In this document: one piece after another, positions 11,110 through 21,899 of the stretch
Position numbering within the stretch: the first letter of the stretch is position 1
How the letters are laid out: every line of letters begins with the position of its first letter
Origin: Bathynomus jamesi
Lineage: Eukaryota > Arthropoda > Malacostraca > Isopoda > Cirolanidae
Direction: 5' to 3'
Length of the DNA stretch: 64,000 nucleotides
Assembly (NCBI GenBank): GCA_023014485.1
Contig: JAJOZX010006149.1
Coordinates: 62,001-126,000, forward strand
Translations under genes and position numbers: made by a program
The notes under the pieces: generated by a model
What the model was told of the DNA's origin: nothing
What the model saw: only the letters and a program-made list of their open reading frames with translations
The model's database searches: none

Positions 11110-11640
11110 TGATGGAAGTATCACATGAAAATATCGAAATAAGGATTTTAGTCCGAGAAAGCTACTCTTATTTCACTTAGTGCGGTTTGTAAGACTTTGA
11201 AGAGGGTTCGTGAAACAGGTACTGTTGATAATAAACGTGGTCGTGGGAGAAAGCCCAAACTCTCTAAAAGTGATTTTAAGTTCCTCAGAGAAATTCGCTA
11301 TACGATAGGCGTCGTTCCAGTAGAGATCTTGCGAATGACCTTTCAGCAAGTACAGCTGTTAAATGTTTCTTCACGGACAGTGAAATACACATTAGCGTGA
11401 AATGGCCTGAGTGGGCGTGCGGCTGCTCAAAAGCCATTCCTGAGGAGAAGCAAGCAATCAAAGAGGTGAAATGGGCGACGGAAATGAATGAGTGGGATGA
11501 TCAGACATGAAAATAGGTGCTCTTCACAGATGAGTCCAATTTTGAGCTCTGTGGGAGAACAATCGACGGCAGTTTGTTCGAAGTCATGTCGGAGAGCGAT
11601 ATAACAGTCAGTCTACGACAGCTACAGTAAGGCGGCCTTA
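11110..11640 (+). pseudogene. Tc1-type transposase remnant
   Basis: Frames in succession encode parts of a Tc1-like transposase: the paired-domain linker RVRETGTVDNKRGRGRKPKL, a second helix-turn-helix like stretch, KPFLRRSKQ, and after further shifts a segment resembling the first catalytic aspartate region (TGCTCTTCACAGATGAGTCC encodes LFTDES). Several stops and frameshifts break it. No terminal repeats are evident. Confidence 0.6.
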
Positions 11641-11760
11641 CGACATCTGATCGACTTGACATTCTATCAACAAGTTATTATTAGGTTAAATTAAATTAAG
11701 TTAGGTTACGCTAGGTTAGGTTAGATTAAGTTAAATTAGGTTGTTAGTTTTTCATAGTGT
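11641..11760. repeat. AGGTTA-rich degenerate repeat
   Basis: Repeated TTAGGTTA, TTAGATTA and TTAAATTA words occur between ACGACATCTGATCGA and a GTCGATGTT segment. The same order appears, diverged, at 16030-16215 and in reverse at 24640-24820. The words resemble TTAGG-type telomeric sequence but are irregular. Confidence 0.6.
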
Positions 11761-12101
11761 CGATGTTTTCGTCTTGTTGACGAAATGGGTATAAGTCCCA
11801 ATGAAGCATGGGGGCCAGGGGGCCAATCATTACGAGTTTGGAGTTGCATTTCGGCCAGTGGGGCGGTCGGGGATCTACATAAAAATTAAAAACAAAAAAT
11901 AAAAACAAGATGTGAAACTCTTTATAAGGCAAAGGGAACACATACCAAGTACTAATGTATTGTACACTGTAATCATTTGCTGTCTATACATTTTACTGTT
12001 AGAATTATGTATATTTCACATGTGTTTCCACATATGGGCTTAACAAATTCTGTATGATATTTGCAATTTCCTCTCTGTTTTTTCCACATTTTATTGCAGC
12101 A
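11761..12101. other. No recognisable feature
   Basis: No coding frame with a recognisable domain occurs here. Confidence 0.5.
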
Positions 12102-12143
12102 CTATATATATATATATATATATACGTGGTACACACACACACA

Positions 12144-12181
<38 letters not shown>

Positions 12182-12192
12182 TACACACACAC
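12102..12192. repeat. TA/AC/CT/TA compound microsatellite
   Basis: Four short dinucleotide tracts lie in direct succession. Confidence 0.93.
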
Positions 12193-12244
12193 TTTTGGTT
12201 ATCTTTGGTTTGCTTCCGCCCGAATTGTTCATTCTGACGAAGGT

Positions 12245-12345
12245 CACGCTTTTCACTCCACCTTAGACCTACAGTTTAACGTGGAATCCGAACCACGCCC
12301 CACCAGCAGCCCAGCGTCTTAACCACTAGGCTACCCAGGGTACCC
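12245..12345 (-). repeat. tRNA-derived SINE, second family
   Basis: The minus strand reads GGGTAGCCTAGTGGTTAAGA (box A-like) followed by GTGGTTCGGATTCCAC (box B-like), then GACCTA-containing sequence. A related GACCTACA...TTCCGAACCAC segment occurs at about 54357-54393. This is promoter-bearing SINE sequence. Confidence 0.6.
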
Positions 12346-12373
12346 ATTTATCTATCAACCAATTTCTTTTATT

Positions 12374-12506
12374 GTGTGGGAGGATGAACAGCTGGGTTTT
12401 GCTGCGCGCTGCCTGCCGTCACCGGGTCTCGATCCCGGGGCCGATGGATTCGTAGTCAGGGCCGCTATCCACTACACACACACACACACACACACACATA
12501 CACACA
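12374..12506 (-). repeat. tRNA-derived SINE next to (AC)n
   Basis: The minus strand reads TGTAGTGGATAGCGGCCCTG, then CCCCGGGATCGAGACCCGG (T-arm like). The same family is at 1-73. An AC microsatellite (12474-12506) abuts its 5' side. Confidence 0.6.
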
Positions 12507-12717
12507 GAAGGTCGACAAAAGTAAATAGACACCGTTGGTTTCTTTTTTATTTGATTATAAAAGTCAATAAATAATAAACTGATTGAATCAATATATTTAA
12601 AATCGTTTACTTTTATCTTTCGTATTTAGTGATTCAATAAAGTCATTATTTATTGAGTTTCTAATCAAATAAATTTTTTTGGAAGAAACAAATGTGTCTA
12701 TTTACTTTTGTGAACCG

Positions 12718-12720
<3 letters not shown>

Positions 12721-12777
<57 letters not shown>
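12721..12777. repeat. (TA)n microsatellite
   Basis: About 28 TA units. The mariner at 12778 is inserted at its end. Confidence 0.97.
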
Positions 12778-12778
<1 letters not shown>

Positions 12779-14131
12779 GAGGGCCACTCATATATTTTGC
12801 CCCACCTTTTTTTTTCTTTCCAAGTTTCCTCGTAAGTTCCAGAAATTTTGTACACAAGTACCTTTTTTACAAGTTTTTATTTTTCCACATAGTCTTCATC
12901 ATTTTCTACGGCTTTCCTCCACCTCGAAACAAGGGCCTTTATTCCTTGCTGGTAAAATTCCGCTGGGTTCGGCTGGAGCCACCTCTTAACCTCCTCAACA
13001 ACCTCATCGTCACTCTGAGACTTTCTTCTATGAATAGCATCCTTCATTGGCCCAAACAAATGGAAGTCTGAAGGTGCCAGATCCGGGCTGTATGGAGGGT
13101 GGGGTAACACAGTGAAGCGCATTTTTGTGATGGCCTCTCTTGTTTGCAAACTTTTATGTGGTATTGCGTTATCGTGCAAAAGAAGGACGTCTTCCAGCTT
13201 TCTCTCCGGTCGAACTCGCTTTATACGTCTCTGGGTCTATGTAGGTAGCAATATGCCTCTGAGTTGATTGTTTGTCTTTCTTCATAATGTCCCACCAGAA
13301 TCACCCCTTTCATGTCCCAGAAGATGTGGCCATAACCTTTCCTGCAGAGGGAGCCATTTTGAACTTTTTCTTGCGTGGGAAATCTGCGTGATGCCACTCC
13401 ATGGATTGACGTTTTGTTTCAGGTTCAAAGTGATGTACCCAAGTCTCATCCCCAGTCACAATTCGTGAAAGGAAGTCATCCCCTTCTGTCTCGTATCGAA
13501 CCAACGACTCAGAAGCAATTTCTTTTCTTTGGGCTTTGTGATCTTCTGTCAGTTGGCGAGGAACAAACCGTGAACACACTTTTGAGTATCCCAGTTGCTG
13601 AATTATCGTATTCACACTTCCTTCACTAACTCCTAGCTCCACTGATAGCTCCTTCTACGTGACGCGCCGATTTGATCGAATGATGCTGTTAGCACGTTGC
13701 ACAGTGTGAGATGTCACAGCCGATGCCGGGCGACCGCTGCGTGGTCATCATCGAGGCTGGCTCTCCCTCTCTCCGATGATCTCACACGTTTAGACCAGCG
13801 TTCAACTGTGCTTCGCTCAACAACAGCATGTCCGTAGACGTTTGTGAATATTTTCAACTGTTTCCTTCTCTGCGGTTAAGAACTCGATAACAGCTCGCTG
13901 TTTACGACGCACATCACTGTCAGACGCCATTTTCGAAAGTGTGTTCACCATCGGTTTTATACAAGTGCGTTTAAAAGCGGTTTTATACAAGGAGGGGAGG
14001 TTCAAACTGGAAAAATTCGGTTATGTGAAGCGCAGAAAGTTCAAATTTACGGCCCAAAAGACATTTCAGCCCCATGGCCTATTATTTAACTAAGAAAAAA
14101 GGGTGGAGCAGAATATATTGAGTGTCCCTAG
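12778..14131 (-). mobile_element. Mariner element, near full length
   Basis: The imperfect terminal inverted repeats begin CGAGGGCCACTCATATATTT (left) and CTAGGGACACTCAATATATT (right, minus strand). TA flanks both sides (12776-12777, 14132-14133). At 1354 bp it has the usual mariner length and a transposase frame covering most of the element, but with frameshifts. Confidence 0.88.
12877..13930 (-). pseudogene. Mariner transposase (DD34D), frameshifted
   Basis: I place the start at the ATG at 13930 (MASDSDVRRKQRAVIEFLTA), the normal mariner N-terminus and HTH. The middle (13642-13310) holds SEGSVNTIIQQLGYSKV, then the first catalytic aspartate in VTGDETWVHHFEPETK. The end (13179-12877) holds MHDNAIPH (second aspartate) and YSPDLAPSDFHLF; 34 residues separate the second and third aspartates. 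At least two frameshifts break the gene, so no active enzyme is made. The catalytic residues themselves survive, suggesting moderate age. Confidence 0.88.
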
Positions 14132-14164
14132 TATACACACACACACACAGGTGTGTGTGTGTGT

Positions 14165-14937
14165 AATTTCTACCACGAAAAGTACATTTCTTATTACATT
14201 TTGCAAAAATTAAGAGTTACTTTATGATAAATGTATAAAACTGACTGACAACAGTAGCAGGGTAACAGAAAATGTTCTTTCGCCATTTAACTCATAGATT
14301 TGAGGGTATACGAGAGAAATGAGAAGCGATCTCTCGAAATGATTAGTTGAATGGTATAAAGTATTCGCAGTATACTGTACTGAAAATGCCCTTTACACTC
14401 TGCAAAACTAGGAACATTATGGATAACAAACGTCTGGAAAGTTGAACAACTACTTAATATTAAAATTTGTTAAATTGTATCTCGGTGTTTTCTCTGAACT
14501 TTTTCGATAGATTAACATAATTTTCTGATAGTGCATCGTGTTCCAAAAACTTTGGAATAACTTTGCAAACTTAATATTTAGAGTTTTTTAGTTACTATGC
14601 ACTGATATTTAAACAGATTAGAGTACACTTCCTCATATTATCCGATAAGGAGAAGATAAAACTTGTACATGACAATATACATGCGTAGTAGCATCTCTAA
14701 CTTAAATTGGAAGTAAATTTTGCTCTGTTTAGTATGGAAGCATATAAATATTTTTTAACACTGCATATACAAGAAATATCAGACTTTTGTGCATACTTTT
14801 AAAAAATAATTGATCAGAACTTATTTCAAGACGTGTCGAGAGATTTCAGATGATTATACAAAGGCACTATCGAAAAAATACACGTGTGGAAATAAATTCG
14901 GCGAAAAAATTACTAATTAATATTATTTTTCCTGTGG

Positions 14938-14997
<60 letters not shown>

Positions 14998-15791
14998 TTT
15001 TATTATTCTGTGAGGAGAAAATTTTTAATTTTAAAGTTTCTAATTATTAGTTTTTTAAACTTTTAATTTTTATATTTTTAAACATTTTATTTCCGCAACT
15101 GCACTTTCAAATTTTTATTTGGAAATTATACAATCGCTAATATACGTTTTCTATTATACAAAAAATAGAATTCTCAGAATATAGAATATTGAAGTGGTGA
15201 GTTCGGAGCTGCATTTCTATGAGTGTTTTTACTTTTACTTGTAATCTGTTTTGCGCTTCTAAAAATAAAGTATGTGAAAGTTTAGTAATACCTTCAAATT
15301 CTTACAGCTTAGTAACTGTGTGTGTGTTTGTGTGTCAGAGGAAGTGATTTAAATAGAAGGTATTTTAATTTCAGATTAATTTTAATTTTCAGATTATGAG
15401 AAGAAATCCAAGTTACGTAAAAATGAAAAATTTAGAATTTAAATTATATATAGTACAGTGCTTTGCGACCGAATTTGTAGAATTTGCGAATGATTTTCGA
15501 TGCCAACCTTTATTCAGAAAGAAAAACCAATATTACTGTGACAAACCGCGAGTTGAATTGCCAGTTAAATAAACTTATCTTTGACATAATTAATTTTATG
15601 CCAAAGTAGGTTCAAATGACATTCTGAATTCTATTCTGTGCCTAAAAACAATCCATTTATGTATCATTGTCAAACTTCGAATCAGGTATTTACAATAACA
15701 ATAGAAGAACATACAACTACGAATCACGTTCTTTTACGTGGAAGAATCACAGACAATCGAAATTGTTTTACGACATCAACAAAAATGTTTG
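14165..15791. other. Mostly unrecognised; GT microsatellite; dispersed repeat
   Basis: A (GT)n run of about 28 units lies at 14939-14996. The stretch 14815-14935 (CAAGACGTGTCGAGAGATTT and on) is a diverged direct copy of 17086-17225. No coding frame with a recognisable domain. Confidence 0.55.
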
Positions 15792-15799
15792 GTTCAGTA

Positions 15800-16013
15800 C
15801 AGGGGCGCCCACAGGCGGACGCACAGACGCACGTGCGTCCACTATATTTTAATTTCTAGAAAAGATGGAGACCAAATTTTAATTTCTTAGAAAATCTGTG
15901 GGATAGGAGCACAGATGGCCTAGTTATTTTACTTATTATTTGCACGCGTCCCCCAGAATCTCAACCTAAAAAAAATCGTGCGTCCAATTTTTTAAAGGCT
16001 GCGGGCGCCCCTG
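15800..16013. mobile_element. hAT MITE, duplication GTTCAGTA
   Basis: The short inverted termini CAGGGGCGCCC are flanked by an exact 8-bp direct repeat GTTCAGTA (15792-15799, 16014-16021). The interior of 214 bp has no coding capacity but further inner inverted similarity (GACGCAC...GTGCGTCC). Confidence 0.93.
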
Positions 16014-16029
16014 GTTCAGTATGCTTCGC

Positions 16030-16215
16030 CGACGTTGTAATTGTGCTAACGACATCTGATCGAGGTGAGAAGAATCGTTAGGTTAGCATATGTTTGAGTA
16101 GGTTGTGCTCAGTTAGGTTATGCTAGGTTAGATTGAATTAAATTAGTGTTTTACAGTGTTGATGTTATGTCCCATCGACCCAATGGATATAGGTCCTGCC
16201 GACCTTGTAATCACC
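16030..16215. repeat. AGGTTA-rich degenerate repeat
   Basis: ACGACATCTGATCGA, then irregular TTAGGTTA words, then GTTGATGTT and TGGATATAGGTCC, in the same order as at 11641-11810. It is a dispersed family of unknown type. Confidence 0.6.
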
Positions 16216-16609
16216 TTGCAGCAGAAGACCTCAAAAGACTCGTACAGTGTTATATTGATAAGAGAAGAAAAAAATGCAGAAAAATAAAAAAATTAGCACA
16301 TGATTAACAAAAGTTGATTAAAGGGAAAAGGTATTTTAACAGGATATTGTCAATTTTATACATTCCCGCACTGTTATTGAAATTATTTTTAAAATGGATA
16401 AATGCACAGTTTAGAATATTCCGTTCAATTATATCTGTGTTTCTAACAAGCGCTTTAGACCTATCCCACTTCATACTATGGTTACATCTGTATATATGGT
16501 TAAACAATGCACTAAAATTATTTGCTGTTCTACAGCATATTTATATATTTATGCTGTTTTACCCTGATATCTAACGTTTTTCCAGGTTGACCCATATATA
16601 TATATATAT

Positions 16610-17062
16610 TAGTGGTGGACCGGATGTCAGGTTTTCAACATCTGTAGATGCGGATGCGGATGCGGACATTTAGTTAATCTATCAACATAATATAGAATTA
16701 TGAATATATGACATAATTTTTCAAATTTCGTGATATTACTATTATGGCAGGCAATGCATAAGAATTAAAATTAATATTAATGTTTTCATTATGATAAAAA
16801 TAATAACTTTCTCAAAGTTTCAGCCACAGAAAATTCAATGAAACAAGTTTCATTCAATTTTCTGTGTTACCAGTATTTATATTTGGAGGTTTATATATTT
16901 GTTTGTTCATTAATAATTAATACTTTACATGAAATGTGCATGACTGGGCCTTAAAGCTACTTTATAAGCTAATTTAATTGTAAACTGCATAATTTATTAG
17001 AGGTAATATCCGCATAACATCCGCAGTCAGAAGTGCGGATGTGGATATCCGGTCCACCACTA
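16610..17062. mobile_element. hAT-type MITE, duplication ATATATAT
   Basis: The inverted termini TAGTGGTGGACCGGAT are perfect over 16 bp. Inside, GATGCGGATGCGG on one side mirrors ACATCCGCA on the other. It lies in a TA tract, so the apparent 8-bp duplication ATATATAT is compatible but not independent evidence. No coding capacity in 453 bp. Confidence 0.85.
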
Positions 17063-17085
17063 ATATATATATATATATATATATA

Positions 17086-17225
17086 ATTAATGAGAACTTC
17101 TTTCAAGACCTGTCGAGAGATTTCAAAAGATTACACAAAAGTACTATGGAAAAATTACATATACAGAAATAAACTTGTCGATAAAAACAAATTTCTAATG
17201 AACATTATTGTAATGGTTGTTTTCA
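17086..17225. repeat. Dispersed repeat, partner of 14815-14935
   Basis: AACTTCTTTCAAGACCTGTC through TTACACAAAAGTACTATGG matches the earlier copy with moderate divergence, same orientation. Identity unknown. Confidence 0.6.
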
Positions 17226-17503
17226 CTCTAACAGAATTTTTATTTCGAAATTTTCATTCTGTTAGACTTTTGTCAGAAGAAAAAGCAGCTCAAAATTAGT
17301 CCCCGCAAAATACCAGTTTAATCAATGAACGTTTAGAGGTCGCTCAGCGACTGTCAAGTTTCTTCTCTTACGGCCCCCGAAAGCCAATGGGCATCCAGGT
17401 TCCCCCACTCCCCAAGGAGTAAGTATTAGTTTCTCGCAGCAAAGGTGCCTCTCCGTGCGTAGGGGACTTGGTGTCGATAGTTTTGTACTAGTTGCCGTAG
17501 ATA

Positions 17504-18750
17504 TTACTGCTGCTTCTCGATTTTGCTCAGAGCGCTGTTGTATTTCTGTACCAGTTTGACTCCTCTCCCTGTACAGTCACTCATCACCGCAGTAATGGGT
17601 CCCGCTAAAGGAAGGATGTCGATGTCCAGATACTCGAGGAAGTGCCGGGATCCTGCATTTACGATGTCCTCCAGTGACCTTTGCTGTATCTCTTCTACAT
17701 GTCTAGCTTCCAATTGGCATGGTGATCGAGCTTCACCCGCAACCGCTCTTCTACCTCAACTATCTTCTGCTTCACTGGCAGTGGCATCTCCTCGCAGTAA
17801 AAGTGCTAGTGCCACTGGTTCTTTGCTAAGGTACCATACGTTGCGCTTCATTGCCGTTGCCGCGGCATCAGCCACCCTTGCGTTGACGAGGCGGTACTCC
17901 TCGATGGTTCTGAGGAACATGAGATCGTTTCTGTCAGCAGTAGCTAGCAGTGGTGCTTTGGACTACTGCGTGATGCACACGGTGAAATCCCACAGTGTTG
18001 CTGCCTTTCGCGGTGTCAGTCCATTCAACGGACTTGGTGGTATGCGCCTAGTGCCATAACGAGCACTCCGCGTAGCGGTTGTTCTCCGAGGTAGAGCAGG
18101 CTTATCTCCAACAACTCACGGTAGTTGTCGTGTGGCTGGCTCTCCTGTAGCGCTGCCTTCACAAAATCCACGATGCCAAGCTTCGTTAGGAGGAACGTGT
18201 AAAGGATTGTTTTCTTCCGCTGTAGTTCGTAAGCTTCCCAGTTGATGCAGCGTCATTGTTGCTAAAACTGCTTGAAGAGGGGAACGTCGGGTCCGGAGAA
18301 CGATACAAAAAACTTTCGGAAGACGTCGCTCACAACTACTTCCATAACGTGATGCCAGCAGGCGGCGGAGAGCAGAGAGAATTTTGTTCCAGTAGAAGGC
18401 GTGCCCTCCTGCCGTTTCTCGGTGCTCCTGGCTGTTATATCGAAACCTTTGGCAGTAAGGTCGCCACCCCAGGAGTGGAGACTGTCTAGAACTGCTGCAG
18501 CCATGGTCTGCTTTGTGCTATCTGATAGCTTTGGAATTATGAGAAGCTTATCTGTCCTTCGGCAGTAATCAGGACAGGCAAGCGGTCGACCATTTGCTTC
18601 CCAGTGATGGACAATATGTAGGAGTACAAGGGGCACATCAGAGATGAAGGCCTGCTTTAGCTCCTGGCCAAATTCCTGTCACCAACTTATTCTTGCTCTG
18701 TCAACTCTGCTGGCAAAAAACCTGATCTCGACAACATTGTATCCCAAGAC
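17504..18750 (-). pseudogene. Uncharacterised transposon-like protein, C-terminal part, decayed
   Basis: Minus-strand frames encode a protein I recognise only as a repeated uncharacterised type in invertebrate genomes. From upstream: VPLVLLHIVHHWEANGRPLA, a block YCRRTDKLLIIPKLSDSTK, AAAVLDSLHSWG, a GFDIT segment with a conserved-looking aspartate, CWHHVMEVVVSDVF, then FVKAALQESQPHDNYRELLE. The Asp block and the C-x-H-H block resemble in order the RNase H-like cores of hAT-type transposases; this is inference. Frameshifts and stops are frequent towards 17504. The upstream half continues at 20955-21560, beyond the MULE insertion at 18790-20950. Confidence 0.5.
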
Positions 18751-18789
18751 AATGACGGTGGCCGGCACAAAATGAACTGCCATGAATTT

Positions 18790-20950
18790 TCGGTGCGAGG
18801 GCAATTCGTCCCCGGACAATTCGTCGCCGGACAATTCGTCCCCGGACAATTCGTCGCCGGACAATTAGTCCCTAGGACAATTCGTCCCCGGACAGTACGT
18901 CGCCTACAAAATTAATTTTTAAGTTTTAAATTGTAATATGACCTTAAGTACTCGTCGCCTTCAAAATAAAAGTAAGAGACACTCGGCAACTTTTTCTTCA
19001 TAAAACCTTCATAAATTAAAAATTATTATTTAAGTTAGGCTTTAAAACAAGTAAAAACCTTCTAATATTTACTATTTTAAAAAAATCATGCTTAAAATAC
19101 AGTTTAATGGCTACAAAAAATATAAAATAAAAGCATAAAATGGATTTAAAAATGACACTCGGCAACCTTTTTCTTCATGAAATGAAATTATCAATTGTAA
19201 ATGACACTCGGTAACTTTTTTCTTAAACGTAGGTTATTTTAGGTTTACCTTTAATTTTCAAGTGGCATTTATTTTAAGACGTCAACCCATCAGCATGGCT
19301 AGTTGTACGGTTATTAGTTCGGAGAAAGGAAAAAACAAACTTGTGGATAAAGAGAACTATATTTACACGAGAAACAAGCAAAATGCTGATGGATCTGTGA
19401 TCTATTGGAGGTGTGAAAATCGTGCATGCAAAGGTAGACTACATACCGACGCTGAATATAATGAATTGAAGTTGATTGGTAACCATAGTCACGCAACGAC
19501 AGCTGCCCAAGTAACTGCTAGAGTCGCCATTTCATCTATTCAAAAAGAGTCCATTTCAACTCAAAATCCCCCTCGTTCAATTATAGCTAATGAATTAGGA
19601 AATTTAAATGATTGTGCAATTTCTGAAATTCCTAAGCTTTCACATGTTAACCGTAATATTAGGCGATGGAGGCAAACTAAGACTAACCATCCTTCCATTC
19701 CAATTTCAAACGTTGGATTTTCTGTTCCAGTAGAATATTCCTACTTGGAGAATGGTGCTAAATTTTTGCAATATGACAGTGGCCCGGAAGATTCAAAACG
19801 AATTGTACTTTTCGCGAGCGATGAAGCCCTTGATCAATTGAAATTGTACAAGAATTGGGTTGGCGATGGAACATTTAAGTGTTGCCCTAGTATATTTTTT
19901 CAATTATATGTCATACACATACAAATCGGTAGCTTTAATGCCCCAAGTTTATTCGCACTGCTCTCAGACAAAAGCCAAGATTCCTATATTCGCCTTTTTG
20001 AAAATGTAAAAGAATTGTTAGAGGATGATGGCCCGGAAAATATTATTTTAGATTTCGAAAAAGCTGCCCACAATGGATTTTTAGAAGCATTTCCAGACGC
20101 AAATTTGTCTTGTTGTTTGTTTCATTTAGGTCAAAATGTTTATAAGCATGTCGTTCAAGAAGGCTTCAAATCGAGATACCACGAAGACGACGCATTTAGT
20201 CTAAAAATCCGCTGTTTTGTTGCCCTTGCTTTTTTGCCAATGGGTGACGTAGTTGATGGATTTGAAGATCTTGTCGACGATGATGATATTCCGTCTTTAG
20301 TCACTTATTTCGAGAATAATTATATTGGACCCACAAGAGGAAGAGGTGTTAGAAGGCGTCGTCTCGAGCCCCCATACCCAATAAGAAGTTGGAATGTACA
20401 TTCGCGATGCATGGCAGAAGAACCCCGTACCATAAACGGCTTAGAAGCTTTTCACAGTGCCCTGAATCGTGCGGTGAGCGCAATCCACCCCAATATATGG
20501 ACTCTTATAGACGTGCTACGACGCGAAGAAGGTTTGGCGAGAAGCAAAATGCAGAAATTTCTTCAGGGGGAAGTCGTTTTAAGAAGAAAAAATACAGAGA
20601 TCTAGATAGTCGTATACTAAAATTAATAGAAAAGTATGACTCGATAAATAAGCTTCAGTTCTTAAAAGGGGTTGCCCATAATCTCAAATTTTAAATGCCT
20701 TTTATGCTTTCACTTTATCTGTTTTTTAATGTTTGTTACTATTAAAATGTATTGTATGTAACTGTATGTAATAGTAAATATTAGAAGTTTTTTACGTTTT
20801 CTAAAACCTAACTTAGATAATAAATTTTATTTGTACGCGGCGAACTGTCTGGGGACGAACTGTCTGGGGACGAATTGTCCTAGGGACGAATTGTCCGGCG
20901 ACGAATTGTCCGGGGACGAATTGTCCAGGGATGAATTGTCCGGACACCGA
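18790..20950 (+). mobile_element. FLYWCH-MULE with minisatellite termini
   Basis: Inverted ends begin TCGGTG and run into tandem copies of a 15-bp unit, GGACAATTCGTCSCC (five or more at each end: 18800-18895 and, inverted, 20838-20942). The interior carries a MULE transposase on the plus strand. No clear 8-10 bp target duplication is visible: the flanks are T-rich and do not match. It interrupts the decayed gene on the opposite strand (17504-21560). Confidence 0.85.
19295..20694 (+). pseudogene. MULE transposase with FLYWCH finger, one frameshift
   Basis: The enzyme would bind and move the surrounding MULE. The frame opens before an ATG at 19295, which I choose because the upstream GTG at 19262 is not a normal eukaryotic start. 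Residues about 20-60 form a FLYWCH-type zinc finger (YWRCENRACKGRLHTDAEY then NHSHAT). The MULE core follows: NWVGDGTFKCCP with the first Asp, IILDFEKAAHNGF with the second, CCLFHLGQNVYKHV, and the NGLEAFHSAL block with the Glu. The frame stops at 20605, but the family's C-terminal motif (FLKGVAHNLKF) is in another frame ending at 20694, so one small indel at about 20560-20590 breaks an otherwise intact gene. It may have been active recently. Confidence 0.88.
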
Positions 20951-20954
20951 TTTT

Positions 20955-21560
20955 TCCTCTATAGAGAACAGCGACGAGTTGTGGCGTGAAAATCTCATAC
21001 TTTTCGCTGGTTTCTTGCATTTGGCGTTGGAAAGTTCGGGTCTTGGACTTTTCGGCTTGAAGCGCACTTACTGTCGTCGCCTTTATGTCATCTAGAACTT
21101 CGGGGCCCAGGCTTGAACTGGAAGAAAAGGAAGACAAATTCATCGTCTCCTCGGCGGACTCTCTTCTATGTCGTTCTCGCTCTGCTCGCTCATGCTCCTC
21201 CGACTGTCACCTCGCCAAGCTCTCTTCTTTCTTTGTTTGACTTTCTGTATGATTTCCTAGTTTGACTTCCTGTATCTGGTTGGTCGGCCAGGAATTTACG
21301 ATTTTCTCTGATGTCCGTTCTTTGAAAACCTCTTCGTTGGCTTTCTATTTCCGTCTGCCGGCTTTTGCTCTTCAAGCCCTAGTACTTATTCAACAACTTC
21401 TCTACATTCTTGATTGCGCTTATCCAAATGATAGTGGGAACTCGCCCCTTCTGCGAAAATTTCTGCTTTGTTTTCACAGCAGCAATGGAATTTTAGTGAA
21501 CGGTGAGCTTTTCCCTCCCGTAGTAAGTAAAAAAACAACTGCAGGACCTGCTTCATTATT
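20955..21560 (-). pseudogene. Uncharacterised transposon-like protein, N-terminal part, decayed
   Basis: Minus-strand fragments include KSRQTEIESQRRGFQRTDIR, a charged probable coiled region, and MNLSSFSSSSSLGPEVLDDI followed by ALQAEKSKTRTFQRQMQETS up to the MULE right end. Frames change repeatedly. Order and strand agree with the piece at 17504-18750, so I infer one gene split by the MULE. No terminal repeats of the older element could be found. Confidence 0.45.
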
Positions 21561-21899
21561 GTGTTTCGCGTCTTGAATGTTGTTAATTGGCCGGTCCTGC
21601 GAGTACACTTGGATTTACAATATTAGTTTGAACGATTACGAAACATGTGCTTCACTTCAACCACTCAGTGCTGGCACTGCGCAATGACTCACACCTCTAA
21701 ATCACCACCACATCGATGGTGTCATGAGGGTAGAAATTTGACAGTTGTTAAGTAACTTCTAAATGTTACTCGATTGAGCTCATTTCCTGCATGGAATACT
21801 TTTACGTCAGTTCTAATAAAATGAAAGGGTACCACCTGAAAGATCCGAAAATCAATTCTTTAAGGCACCCTTATATGTATAAATATATATATATGTATA

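Noticed and set aside
11641..11760. True telomeric (TTAGG)n array
   Set aside because: The words are irregular, with TTAGGTTA and TTAAATTA mixed, and the stretch recurs with the same non-telomeric flanks elsewhere.
17523..18059. 178-codon plus-strand frame
   Set aside because: It is the antisense shadow of the decayed minus-strand protein, which has the recognisable blocks.
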